From positions 124,001-188,000 of the forward strand of contig NZ_JAWXYB010000018.1 in NCBI RefSeq assembly GCF_033842475.1: DNA of 64,000 nucleotides, read 5' to 3'. The notes beneath the pieces were generated by a model. It worked only from the letters and a program-made list of their open reading frames with translations, had not been told where the DNA came from and ran no database searches. This DNA is from Acidiphilium acidophilum. GTDB taxonomy: Bacteria; Pseudomonadota; Alphaproteobacteria; Acetobacterales; Acetobacteraceae. Positions 33,820 through 42,648 of this stretch are shown piece after piece (the stretch's first letter is position 1; every line of letters begins with the position of its first letter). The position numbers and the translations under genes are program-made.

Positions 33820-35454
33820 TCAGCGTCCCTTGCCGAATATGATCGCATTGGGGTGGCCCGACAAATAATCGGTCAGTTCGCGCAGCGAGCGGGCAGCGCG
33901 GGTCAGCTCGTACAGAGCACGCGGCAACGATTCCGATTCCGGTGCGTTGGCCGCCGTGCCCTGCTGCGCGACCAACCCATGGACCGAGCGCAGCGCCGCA
34001 TCCGCGGCATGCATGCTCTGCCGCAGGCTGGCGAGGAGTTGCGGCAGCTGCGCGCTGGTGGTGCGGGTGATCGCATCGACATGGGTGATCGTGCGGTCCA
34101 GCCGCTCCAGCGTCCGCCTCGTGCGTGGCGAACGGCTGACCGCGGCGATCCGGCTGGTCGCGTCATGCACATTCGCCAGAATCTCGCTGACCTGCGCCAT
34201 GATCGCCTTGACCGAGGTTGCGGTGGTCGAGGGGATTTCCGGCACCGTCCCGGTGCCGAGGGTCGCGGCGGGGGCGTGCTTGACCAGATCGAGCGCGATC
34301 GTCTGTGCGCCGATCACCGGCGTGGCACGGTCCATCCGCGCGCGTAGCCCCTGGCCGATCAGCGTGGCGAGCATCGCGTTCATCTGCGGCGCGGGATCGG
34401 CGAGGTGCCAGCGATGCGGCGCGGCGAGCGGCAGGTCATGCGGTTCGAGGGCGAGATCGACCCGGGTGACGAGTTTTCCGGCATCGGGGTCGAAGCGCAT
34501 CGCGACCTTGGTGACCACCCCGGCATCCGCCCCTTCGAGCGTCACCTTTGCGCCGGATTTCAGCCCGTGCGGCCCACCCGCGAGGATCACCCGATACGGC
34601 ACCGCTTGCGGCCCCGGCGCGGACAGTGCCGCCGCGCGGCCCGAATAGAGGTGATAGATCGTGCCTTTGTCCGGATGACCGCCGCCCGGCGGGGTCTCAA
34701 CCCCGATGGCACCCGAGACCAGCGCGGGGATCGACTGCAATTCCAGCTTGGGTCCGGAGCCGCCGGTACTCACGCTCACGCCGCCGGCATTCCAGAACCG
34801 GCTGCGCGTGGAGACCAGATTTTCATGGGCGCGCTGGATGAAGGCCGAAATGTCGAAGTGCCGCCCGTCCGGCCGCATCGCGACATCGACGACCTGACCG
34901 ATCTTGAAATGGTTGAAATAGATCCCGGCCCCGCGCGACAGATTGCCGGGGTGCGCCGCGACGATCCGCAGCATCTCGCCCTTCGCCCCGCTATGCAGCA
35001 CCGGGGCGTGGGTCAGGCCGGTGAAGTGCCGGGCAAGCTTTCCGGCATGGGGTTCGACGCCGATGTAAGGTCCGGCGATGATGGTTTTCAGCGAGGCGAG
35101 ATTACCGAAACTGACCTTGCGCCCCGCGATCCAGAAGCTGGTGCCGCGACCGAGATGGCCCTTCATGTCTCCCATGAAGCGCATCGTGACCTTCATGGTG
35201 TTCAAGGTTTTGGTCAGCCGCACGGCATCCACATGCCCGACCGTGACGCCCCGGTATTTCACCGAGGTCGATCCCGGTTTCAAACCGCCCGAGGTCGGGA
35301 AGTCCACGGTCACTTCCGGCCCGCGCTTGGCCACCGCTTCCAGTCCCAGCCAGATCACGATGCCGGCCGCCGCCACCGGCACCGCCCAGATCATGCCGGG
35401 CCAGCGGGTGCCGCGAAAACGCGCCTTGGGGGGTTCGGGAGATTTATCAGCCAT
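33820..35454 (-). CDS. pqiB: PqiB-type MCE protein
   Basis: 544 residues. One N-terminal membrane helix (about 19-40, MIWAVPVAAAGIVIWLGLEA) is followed by three MCE (MlaD) domains: EVTVDFPTSGGLKPGSTSVK near 47, a second starting around residue 160 (LRIVAAHPGNLSRGAGIYFN) and a third near 290 (VPYRVILAGGPHGLKSGAKV). The C-terminal stretch is helical and polar. Stacked MCE rings form a tube across the periplasm that carries lipids between membranes. Encoded between pqiA and pqiC. Confidence 0.92.
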   Translation of the reverse strand: MADKSPEPPKARFRGTRWPGMIWAVPVAAAGIVIWLGLEAVAKRGPEVTVDFPTSGGLKPGSTSVKYRGVTVGHVDAVRLTKTLNTMKVTMRFMGDMKGHLGRGTSFWIAGRKVSFGNLASLKTIIAGPYIGVEPHAGKLARHFTGLTHAPVLHSGAKGEMLRIVAAHPGNLSRGAGIYFNHFKIGQVVDVAMRPDGRHFDISAFIQRAHENLVSTRSRFWNAGGVSVSTGGSGPKLELQSIPALVSGAIGVETPPGGGHPDKGTIYHLYSGRAAALSAPGPQAVPYRVILAGGPHGLKSGAKVTLEGADAGVVTKVAMRFDPDAGKLVTRVDLALEPHDLPLAAPHRWHLADPAPQMNAMLATLIGQGLRARMDRATPVIGAQTIALDLVKHAPAATLGTGTVPEIPSTTATSVKAIMAQVSEILANVHDATSRIAAVSRSPRTRRTLERLDRTITHVDAITRTTSAQLPQLLASLRQSMHAADAALRSVHGLVAQQGTAANAPESESLPRALYELTRAARSLRELTDYLSGHPNAIIFGKGR

Positions 35455-35463
35455 TTCGCCCCA

Positions 35464-36723
35464 TCATTTATGTCCCTCGTGGGCGGCAATCCAGATATGG
35501 CGTGGATCGAGCACCCGGGCCGCCATCATGGTCAGCACCACCACCCCTAGAAAAGCCGGCATCCCGTCCGCCACCTGCACGCTCAGCAGGCCGGGCAGCC
35601 GCATCAGCGGCAGGAACACGGCGACGGTATAGACATCGATATGCGACCACCGGCCGGCCCCGACGATGATGCGGTAAAGCTTGCCCTTCAGCCGCAACCG
35701 GCTGGTCGAATGCTGGTAGGAGGACAGGATGAGCCAGGAGATGCCGAACAGCTTGAACAGCGGAATCCCGACGCTCGCGATGAAAATCACCAGCGCCAGA
35801 GGCCAGAGATGCGCCTGGAGCAGCTGCATGATGCCCGTGATGATCGAATGGGCATGGGCGTTGCCCGCCTCGATATCGACCTCCATCGGGAACAGATAGG
35901 CGATCGGGTAGAAGATGAACCCGGCCAGAGTGAAGGCGAAGGCGCGCATCGTGGCATAGGGGCGCTGCCGCCACAGATGCGCGTTGCAGCGCGGGCAGTG
36001 GCCGCCTTCATCGGCGAGCGGCGCAATATGATCGCAGGCGCCGCAGGCGACCGAAGGACCGTCCATTTCCGAGGCGTCCGGCCCGATCATCCGCCAGATC
36101 GCGCGGCGTTCCAGCGTGGCGCGGGTGATCATGGTCATGAAGGCGGCGGCGAGCACGCACCAGCCGCCCGGCCCGATATGCACCGGCAGGAACGGCGCGA
36201 CCCGGGAATAGCCGATGACGCAGCCGATCAGGAAGACATCGAGCGTCGCCCATTCATCGAGCCGTTCGGTGATCCGGAACGCGGGGCCGAGCCAGTGCGC
36301 CCGCCGCCCGAGGCGCAGCATCAGCAGCACGGCGGTCAGCAGCCCGAACCGCAGGATCGGCACCGCGATGAGTTCCGCCCCGATCACCATCGCCATCAGC
36401 GGCCAGCCCTGCGACCAGATGCCCGCGACACCATCCCCCACGGTGCTCTGATTGATGGCCCCGAGGATCGAGACCTGCATCAGCGGCAGCACGATCGCCG
36501 GGATCAGCAGCACCATCATGGTGATCGAGCAGGCCAGCGCGGCATCGATGCTGCGGCCGCTGGTCCGTTCCAGCCCGGCATCGCAGCGCCGGCAATGGAT
36601 CACGCCGCGCCCGGACTGCTCCGGCAGGCGCTGCACCAGCCCGCACCACGAGCACCCGATCACCCCGTGCGGCGGGTCGATGACGGCATCCGGCGTGCCG
36701 GTGATCAGCGAGGTCAGGGTCAT
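35464..36723 (-). CDS. pqiA: PqiA-type inner-membrane protein
   Basis: 419 residues with two repeats of the PqiA domain, each a zinc-ribbon followed by four membrane helices. Ribbons: GCSWCGLVQRLP with HCRRCDAGLE, and CGACDHIAPL with HCPRCNAHLW. Hydrophobic blocks include ITMMVLLIPAIVLPLMQVSI and FAFTLAGFIFYPIAYLFPME. Inner-membrane component of the PqiABC lipid-transport system. Start taken at MTLTSLITGTP; the upstream in-frame extension is noncoding-like. Confidence 0.9.
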   Translation of the reverse strand: MTLTSLITGTPDAVIDPPHGVIGCSWCGLVQRLPEQSGRGVIHCRRCDAGLERTSGRSIDAALACSITMMVLLIPAIVLPLMQVSILGAINQSTVGDGVAGIWSQGWPLMAMVIGAELIAVPILRFGLLTAVLLMLRLGRRAHWLGPAFRITERLDEWATLDVFLIGCVIGYSRVAPFLPVHIGPGGWCVLAAAFMTMITRATLERRAIWRMIGPDASEMDGPSVACGACDHIAPLADEGGHCPRCNAHLWRQRPYATMRAFAFTLAGFIFYPIAYLFPMEVDIEAGNAHAHSIITGIMQLLQAHLWPLALVIFIASVGIPLFKLFGISWLILSSYQHSTSRLRLKGKLYRIIVGAGRWSHIDVYTVAVFLPLMRLPGLLSVQVADGMPAFLGVVVLTMMAARVLDPRHIWIAAHEGHK

Positions 36724-36799
36724 CGGCAGCGCGCGCTCATGACCCCCAGATAGGAGCCGGGCAGGCGATCCGGCCATCACGTCATCGTGACGGTCTGCT

Positions 36800-37411
36800 T
36801 CAGCGCCGTACCCGGGCGAGTGCGAGGCCGAGTCCTGCGCCCGCGAGCACGCCGCCGCTGAGCCGGTTGGCCCATCGCCCGGACAGGCGCAGCCGCAACC
36901 GGTGCGCGGCGAGGCACCAGAGCGAGTCAATCACCAGCGCGATCGCCAGAGCGGTGAGCGCGAGCACCAGCATCTGATGCGCGACGCCGCTGCCGGTGAT
37001 GAATTGGGGCAGCAGCGCGCCGTAGAACATCAGGGTTTTCGGATTGGTCAGCGAGACCAGGACGGCCCGCCCGAGAATCGCCCGCGGCGTCGATCGTGTC
37101 GCGGCGGGAGCGCCGGGCGCCAGCGGCGGCGCGAACCAGGCGCGGATGCCGAGATAGATCAGGTAGGCCGCGCCGATCCAGCGGACCCAGGCAAACCATG
37201 CCCCGAGCCCGGCCAGCAGGGTGGACAGGCCGAGGCCGGTGAGGGCGAGTTGCACCGCCATCGCCGCGGTCGTGCCAGCGACGGTAAGCAGGCCGTAGCC
37301 GATGCCGTAGCGGATGCTGTTCGCGACGATCAGCCCGACATTGGGACCGGGAAGCAGCATCAGCACTGTCACGGTCGCCACGAAGCCGAAATACAGATGC
37401 GGATCGGGCAT
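36800..37411 (-). CDS. LysE/RhtB family amino-acid exporter
   Basis: 203 residues, five or six membrane helices. Family pattern: FGFVATVTVLMLLPGPNVGL (LPGPN), YGIGYGLLTVAGTTAAMAVQ, WVRWIGAAYLIYLGIRAWFA and VSLTNPKTLMFYGALLPQFI (NPK). These carriers export amino acids by proton antiport. The exact substrate is not readable. Divergent from the branched-chain-type ABC operon with about 220 bp between starts, which must hold both promoters. Confidence 0.93.
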   Translation of the reverse strand: MPDPHLYFGFVATVTVLMLLPGPNVGLIVANSIRYGIGYGLLTVAGTTAAMAVQLALTGLGLSTLLAGLGAWFAWVRWIGAAYLIYLGIRAWFAPPLAPGAPAATRSTPRAILGRAVLVSLTNPKTLMFYGALLPQFITGSGVAHQMLVLALTALAIALVIDSLWCLAAHRLRLRLSGRWANRLSGGVLAGAGLGLALARVRR

Positions 37412-37634
37412 GAAATCTCCTCATACAGCGGCACGATCCGGTCCGCCGAAACAGCCGGGTCAGGGCTCCGCCGCACTATATTGAGACGGTTCATCCGGCG
37501 TGACCATACGGGGATCACCGTAGCGGAACCGGGCAGGACGCGATCACGAAATCCGGAGAAATTCCGCTTGCGTTCCTATTGCAGCCCGCTACTCTATGCG
37601 TGGCTGACGCACAAAAACAACATGGATGGGGCTC

Positions 37635-38873
37635 ATGATGATTTCTCGACGACTGGCGCTGCGCACCAGTGCCGCCACTGCCGCCCTTGCCGCCGCCGGG
37701 CTCAACGTCGCGTTTGCGGCGGACAAGGTCTACCGGATCGGCATCACCCTGCCACTGACCGGCGCGGATGCCGAAGCGGCGCATCTGATCCTGAACGGGG
37801 CGTTGCTCGCGATCAAACTGGCCAATGCCAGCGGCGAACTCAAGGGCATCACGCTGGAGCCCATGGTGTTGAACAACGCGACCGCGACCGCCGGCCAGTA
37901 CGACCCTGCCCAGGCCGCGACCAATGCGCGCAAGCTGGTGGGCGACAAGAAGGTGCTCGCCAATGTCGGCCCCGAGATGAGCGGATCGGGCAAGGCGATG
38001 GCCCCGATTCTGTCGATGGGCATATTGGCGACGATCACGCCGAGTTCCACCGCGCCCGACATCACCAGCGCCCAATATGCCGGCGAGTTCGATCCCGGCG
38101 GCAAGCCGATCTACTTCCGGACCGTCACGACCGATGCCTATCAGGGTCCGAACATGGCGAATTTCTACGCCGAGACCCTCAAGACCCCGAGTGTGTACGT
38201 TCTCGACGACAGTGGGGCTTACGGCGTCGGGCTCGCCGATGCGTTCGAGGCGCAGGCAAAGAAAAAAGGCATCAAGGTGCTCGGGCGCGACCGGCTCGAC
38301 CCGAAAGCGGCGGATTATTCGGCGGTGCTGACCAAGATCAAGGCGACCGGCACCTCCTCGCTCTATTACGGCGGGACGATGCAGGCGGCGGTGAAGCTGG
38401 TGAAGCAATCCTACCAGATCGTGCCGAAGATCATCAAAGGCGGCGGCGACGGGATTTTGAGTCCCGAAATGATGACCGCCGCCGGGTTTCCCGCCGCCGA
38501 GGGCTGGTACGCGACCAACGCCTCGCCGCATGTGGTCGACGATCCAAAACTGGCGAGCTGGGTCGCGCTCTACAGCAAGACCTATAATCTCCAGCCGGAC
38601 GATTATGCGATCACCTCGTATGATGCCGCTCTGGTGGCGATCGCGGGGATCAAGGCGGTGCAGGCGAGCGGCAAGCCCCTGACCTCCGCCAATGTGCGCG
38701 ACGCGATCCAGACCGTGCATGTCAACGGGCTGCAGGGGCCGATCTCGTTCGACAAATACGGCGATCTCGAAACCCGGGTGGTCGCGGTGTTCCAGTTCAA
38801 GCAGAACAAATCGGCGCCCCTGGCCGATCTGAACAAACAATCGGTCTATATCGGGGTGGCGCCGCAGAGCTAG
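37635..38873 (+). CDS. Branched-chain amino-acid-type ABC transporter, substrate-binding protein
   Basis: 412 residues. N-terminal twin-Arg-containing export signal (MMISRRLALRTSAATAALAA, cleavage likely after VAFAA). The periplasmic-binding fold of the LivJ/LivK group follows: RIGITLPLTGADAEAAHLIL, FRTVTTDAYQGPNMANFYAE, VYVLDDSGAYGVGLADAFEA and TSSLYYGGTMQAAVKLVKQS. Start uncertain among three clustered ATGs (37626, 37635, 37638). First gene of a livKHMGF-type operon, with the permease starting 8 bp later. Relatives in this family also bind urea, amides or aromatic acids. Confidence 0.92.
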   Translation: MMISRRLALRTSAATAALAAAGLNVAFAADKVYRIGITLPLTGADAEAAHLILNGALLAIKLANASGELKGITLEPMVLNNATATAGQYDPAQAATNARKLVGDKKVLANVGPEMSGSGKAMAPILSMGILATITPSSTAPDITSAQYAGEFDPGGKPIYFRTVTTDAYQGPNMANFYAETLKTPSVYVLDDSGAYGVGLADAFEAQAKKKGIKVLGRDRLDPKAADYSAVLTKIKATGTSSLYYGGTMQAAVKLVKQSYQIVPKIIKGGGDGILSPEMMTAAGFPAAEGWYATNASPHVVDDPKLASWVALYSKTYNLQPDDYAITSYDAALVAIAGIKAVQASGKPLTSANVRDAIQTVHVNGLQGPISFDKYGDLETRVVAVFQFKQNKSAPLADLNKQSVYIGVAPQS

Positions 38874-38881
38874 GCCGGATC

Positions 38882-39811
38882 ATGACCGGGGCTGCGATTT
38901 TTTTCCAGCAGATCATCAACGGTGTCAGCCTCGGGGCGGTGTATGCGCTGCTCGCCCTGGGGTTCACCCTGGTGTACGGCATTCTCGAACTGATCAATTT
39001 CGCGCATTTCAGCGTGTTCATGGTCGGCGCGTTCATCGCCCTCGTGGTGCTGCAACTGTTCGGGTTGCAGGGCCAGTCGGTGATCCTGCATGGCGCGGCG
39101 CTGGTGATCACGCTGCTGGTGGCGCTGGCGATCACCATGGTGCTGTTCGGAGCGCTGGGGGTCGCGATCGAGCGATACACGTTGCGGCCGATGCGCAATG
39201 TGAAGGGGCCGATGGCGATGATCACCACCATCGGCGTCTCCTACATCCTGTTCAATCTCGTGCTGCTCGCCACCAACGCGCAGGCGCTGAACTATCCCGA
39301 CCCGATGCCGGAAGTGGCGTACCATGTCGGCGGCGTGGTGATCCGGCTCAAGGAAATCCTGATCTGGATCGTCGCGGCGGTGCTGATGGTCGGGCTCAAC
39401 CTGTTCGTCAAACGCACGAAAATCGGCAAGGCGATGCGCGCGGTGGCGCAGGATGCCGAGGCAGCGCGCATGATGGGGGTGGATGTCGACCGGGTGGTGA
39501 TGATCGCGTTTTTCGCGGGCTCGGCGCTGGCAGGGGCGGCGGGGATGATTTTCGGCCTCTATTACAATTTCACCCAGTACAGCATCGGCTACACCGCCGG
39601 GCTGCGCGCCTTCACCGCCGCCGTGCTGGGGGGCATCGGCAACGTGCCGGGGGCGATGCTCGGCGGCATCGTGATCGGGCTGATCGAGACGCTCGGCAGC
39701 CAGTATATCGCGGCGCGCTGGGCGGATGTCATCATTTTCTCGATCCTGATCGGCACGCTGGTGTTCCGCCCGGCCGGGCTGCTCGGCATGCTGGCGCCGA
39801 ACCGCTCATGA
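38882..39811 (+). CDS. Branched-chain amino-acid-type ABC permease (LivH-like)
   Basis: 309 residues, about eight membrane helices. Characteristic LivH motifs: FFQQIINGVSLGAVYALLAL at the N terminus, LELINFAHFSVFMVGAFIAL, MGVDVDRVVMIAFFAGSALA and FTAAVLGGIGNVPGAMLGGI. Inner-membrane permease pairing with LivM. The stop overlaps the start of the next gene by 4 bp (ATGA). Confidence 0.95.
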   Translation: MTGAAIFFQQIINGVSLGAVYALLALGFTLVYGILELINFAHFSVFMVGAFIALVVLQLFGLQGQSVILHGAALVITLLVALAITMVLFGALGVAIERYTLRPMRNVKGPMAMITTIGVSYILFNLVLLATNAQALNYPDPMPEVAYHVGGVVIRLKEILIWIVAAVLMVGLNLFVKRTKIGKAMRAVAQDAEAARMMGVDVDRVVMIAFFAGSALAGAAGMIFGLYYNFTQYSIGYTAGLRAFTAAVLGGIGNVPGAMLGGIVIGLIETLGSQYIAARWADVIIFSILIGTLVFRPAGLLGMLAPNRS

Positions 39812-41805
39812 AACGCCTCGGGCTCCGGCGGCTGGCCGATCTGCCGCCGCGCGCCCGGCAGGCGCTGTTCGCGGCGTTGCTGATCGTGCTGCTCGCCTTC
39901 CCGTTTCTCGATACCGGGCAGGCGAATATCGATATCGCGGCGAATTGCTGCGCCTATGCCGCGCTCGCTCTGGGGCTGAACATCGTGGTCGGGTTCACCG
40001 GGCTGCTCGATCTCGGCTATGCCGCGTTCTTCGCGATCGGGGCGTATGCCTACGGCATATTGAACTCCTACCAGCTTCATCCGCCCTGGAGTGCCGCGTG
40101 GCAGCAGCTCGCCGCGATCGGGTTCGTGACCAAGCTTGGCGTGGGGGCGGCGGCGACGGTGCATTTCATCGTGCCGTTCTGGGTGATGCTGCCGGTCTCC
40201 GCGGTCATCGCCGCCGGGTTCGGTGTCGCGTTCGGTGCGCCGACGCTGCGGCTGAAGGGCGATTACCTTGCCATCGTCACGCTCGGCTTCGGCGAGATCG
40301 TGCCGATCGTGGCGCGGAACTGGACCTGGCTGACCAATGGCGCGGAAGGACTCAACGGCGTCGGCCCGCCATCGGTGCTCGGCCACAGTTTCGGCATCGA
40401 TTCCACACCCTATTATTATGTCGGTCTCGCGCTGGTGCTGTTCCTGCTGTTCGTCAGCCTGCGGCTGAAACCCTCGCGGATCGGACGGGCATGGATGGCG
40501 GTGCGCGAGGACGAGATCGCGGCCTCCGCGATGGGAATTCACACCACGCGGCTGAAACTGCTCGCTTTCGCGATGGGGGCGGGGTTCGCGGGCATGACTG
40601 GCACATTCTATATCGCGAAACTCCAGACCGCGACGCCGGATATGTTCGATCTGCCGGTGTCGATCATGGTGCTGGTGATGATCGTGCTCGGCGGCCTCGG
40701 CAGCGTGTGGGGGGCGATCATCGGCGCGGTGCTGCTGCAATTGCTGCAGGCGTGGTTTCTGCCGGAACTCAGCGTTGTCGTGCAGTCCCTCGGCACTGCG
40801 CTGCGCTCGCCGTTTCTATCTAATCTGCAGCTCACCTCGGCCTCGGAACTGATATTCGGGATCATTCTGGTCACCATGATGCTCTACCGGCGGGACGGGC
40901 TGGTGCCGGCCACGCGCAACGAGGTGAAACTCTCTTTCGCCCAGCAGGATGCCGCGGTCTCGCGCGGGTCGGCCCCCGCCGTGGCGCGGCTGAGCGCGGC
41001 GGCGGCGAAGGCTGCCATTGCCGGACCGCCGGCGGCACTCGCGGTGCGCGACCTCACGGTGCGGTTCGGCGGGCTGGTCGCGCTCAAATCGGTCTCGCTC
41101 GATGTTCCGGCGGGCGGGGTGGTCGCGGTGATCGGGCCGAACGGGTCGGGTAAATCGACCCTGTTCAACAGCATTACCGGGCTGGTTACGCCGTCGGGCG
41201 GGTCGGTCGAATTTGCCGGTCAGGAACTGCTCGGCCGGCGGCCCGACCAGATTTTGCGATATGGCGTCGCCCGCACCTTCCAGAACATCCGCCTGTTTCC
41301 CAACCTCACGGTGATGGAAAACGTGCTGATCGGCCAGCACAGCCACCTCGCCGCCGGGCCGGCGAGCATCGTGCTCGGCCTGCCGCATGTCCGTGCCGAG
41401 GAGCGCGAGGCCCGCGAATTCGTGCTCGAACTGCTCGGCCTGTTCGGCAACCGGCTGATCCCGCGGATCGATCAGGGGGTGGCGCAATTGTCCTACGCCA
41501 ACCGCCGCCGGGTCGAGATTGCTCGGGCGCTCGCCGCCCGCCCGCGTCTGCTGATGCTCGATGAGCCGACCGCCGGAATGAACCCGGCAGAGAGTCTCGA
41601 ACTCGCCGAACAGATCGCGGGATTTCGCAAACTCGGCCTGACCGTGCTGCTGGTGGAGCACAAGCTCGATGTGGTGACCCGCCTTGCCGATAATGTGGTG
41701 GTGCTCGATTACGGCGAGAAACTCGCCGAAGGGCCCGCCGATGAGGTGCGGCGCAACGAGGCGGTGATCGAAGCGTATATCGGGCGGGGCACGGTCCATG
41801 CGTGA
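39808..41805 (+). CDS. Fused LivM permease and LivG ATPase
   Basis: 665 residues combining two usually separate subunits. Residues about 1-365 are the LivM-like permease (LNIVVGFTGLLDLGYAAFFA, GDYLAIVTLGFGEIVPIVAR, LPVSIMVLVMIVLGGLGSVW). A linker of about 45 residues rich in Ala leads to the LivG ATPase (about 412-665): Walker A GPNGSGKST at 443-451, Q-loop VARTFQNIRLFPNLT, signature LSYANRRRVEIARAL, Walker B LLMLDEPTAGMNP, switch LLVEHKLD. Fixed 1:1 linkage of membrane and ATPase parts is the main oddity. Overlaps both neighbours. Confidence 0.95.
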   Translation: MKRLGLRRLADLPPRARQALFAALLIVLLAFPFLDTGQANIDIAANCCAYAALALGLNIVVGFTGLLDLGYAAFFAIGAYAYGILNSYQLHPPWSAAWQQLAAIGFVTKLGVGAAATVHFIVPFWVMLPVSAVIAAGFGVAFGAPTLRLKGDYLAIVTLGFGEIVPIVARNWTWLTNGAEGLNGVGPPSVLGHSFGIDSTPYYYVGLALVLFLLFVSLRLKPSRIGRAWMAVREDEIAASAMGIHTTRLKLLAFAMGAGFAGMTGTFYIAKLQTATPDMFDLPVSIMVLVMIVLGGLGSVWGAIIGAVLLQLLQAWFLPELSVVVQSLGTALRSPFLSNLQLTSASELIFGIILVTMMLYRRDGLVPATRNEVKLSFAQQDAAVSRGSAPAVARLSAAAAKAAIAGPPAALAVRDLTVRFGGLVALKSVSLDVPAGGVVAVIGPNGSGKSTLFNSITGLVTPSGGSVEFAGQELLGRRPDQILRYGVARTFQNIRLFPNLTVMENVLIGQHSHLAAGPASIVLGLPHVRAEEREAREFVLELLGLFGNRLIPRIDQGVAQLSYANRRRVEIARALAARPRLLMLDEPTAGMNPAESLELAEQIAGFRKLGLTVLLVEHKLDVVTRLADNVVVLDYGEKLAEGPADEVRRNEAVIEAYIGRGTVHA

Positions 41806-42535
41806 CGAGACCCCGCTGCTCGAATTCGACGCGGTGCACACGCATTACGGCGATCTGCACGTGCTCAAGGGTGTGGATTACACGATGGGCCGCAACGATA
41901 TCATCGTGCTGCTCGGCGGCAACGCCTCGGGCAAATCGACCACGATGAAAACGATCATGGGCACGGTGACGCCGACCTCGGGCACGGTGCGGTTTCGCGG
42001 CGAGGTGATCAACCGGCTCAGCACGGCCGAGCGGGTGAAGCGCGGCATCGCCCCGGTGCTCGAAGCGCGGCGGCTGTTTCCGCGCATGACCGTGTTCGAG
42101 AATCTGGAAATGGGTGCCTATACCCGCAAACGCGATGCGAGCTTCAACGACGATCTCGAACGGGTGTATGAGTTGTTCCCCCGGGTAAAGGAACGCCGGA
42201 CCCAGCTTGCCGGCACGCTTTCGGGCGGCGAGCAGCAGATGGTCGCGATCGGCCGGGCGTTGATGGCCCGCCCGGTGCTGATCTGCATGGATGAACCCTC
42301 GATGGGCCTGTCGCCGCGCTTCGTCGAAATCGTGTTCGGCATCATCCAGACGATCAACCGCCAGGGCGTCGCCATTTTCATGGTCGAGCAGAACGCCAAT
42401 ATGGCGCTGCAGATCGCCACGCGGGGTTATGTTTTGCAAACCGGGCAGGTCGTGCTCGCCGGACCGGCAGCGGAACTCGCGGCGAACCCGGCGATCCGCG
42501 AGGCCTATCTCGGCGAATTGCAGGTCGAGGCCTGA
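41798..42535 (+). CDS. Branched-chain amino-acid-type ABC ATPase (LivF-like)
   Basis: 245 residues, complete ABC ATPase: Walker A GGNASGKST (Gly-Asn-Ala rather than the usual Gly-Asn-Gly), Q-loop APVLEARRLFPRMTVFENLE, signature LSGGEQQMVAIGRALMARP, Walker B ICMDEPSMGLSPRFVE, and His-switch MVEQNANMAL. Starts 8 bp before the end of the livMG fusion. Last gene of the operon; 113 bp of noncoding sequence follow. Confidence 0.95.
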   Translation: MRDETPLLEFDAVHTHYGDLHVLKGVDYTMGRNDIIVLLGGNASGKSTTMKTIMGTVTPTSGTVRFRGEVINRLSTAERVKRGIAPVLEARRLFPRMTVFENLEMGAYTRKRDASFNDDLERVYELFPRVKERRTQLAGTLSGGEQQMVAIGRALMARPVLICMDEPSMGLSPRFVEIVFGIIQTINRQGVAIFMVEQNANMALQIATRGYVLQTGQVVLAGPAAELAANPAIREAYLGELQVEA

Positions 42536-42648
42536 GCCGGAGAGATTAACCGCTTTTACATTGCAGAGCACGTCGCGCATCGCCACCTGAGAAGGATGAG
42601 CGCATCCGGTCACCCTGTCGGTCTGTTCGATCCCGGAGTCGACCGGTC

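Noticed and set aside
32695-34347. 550-residue open frame on the plus strand
   Set aside because: Overlaps the TPR/ATP-grasp, pqiC and pqiB genes and has no recognisable domain.
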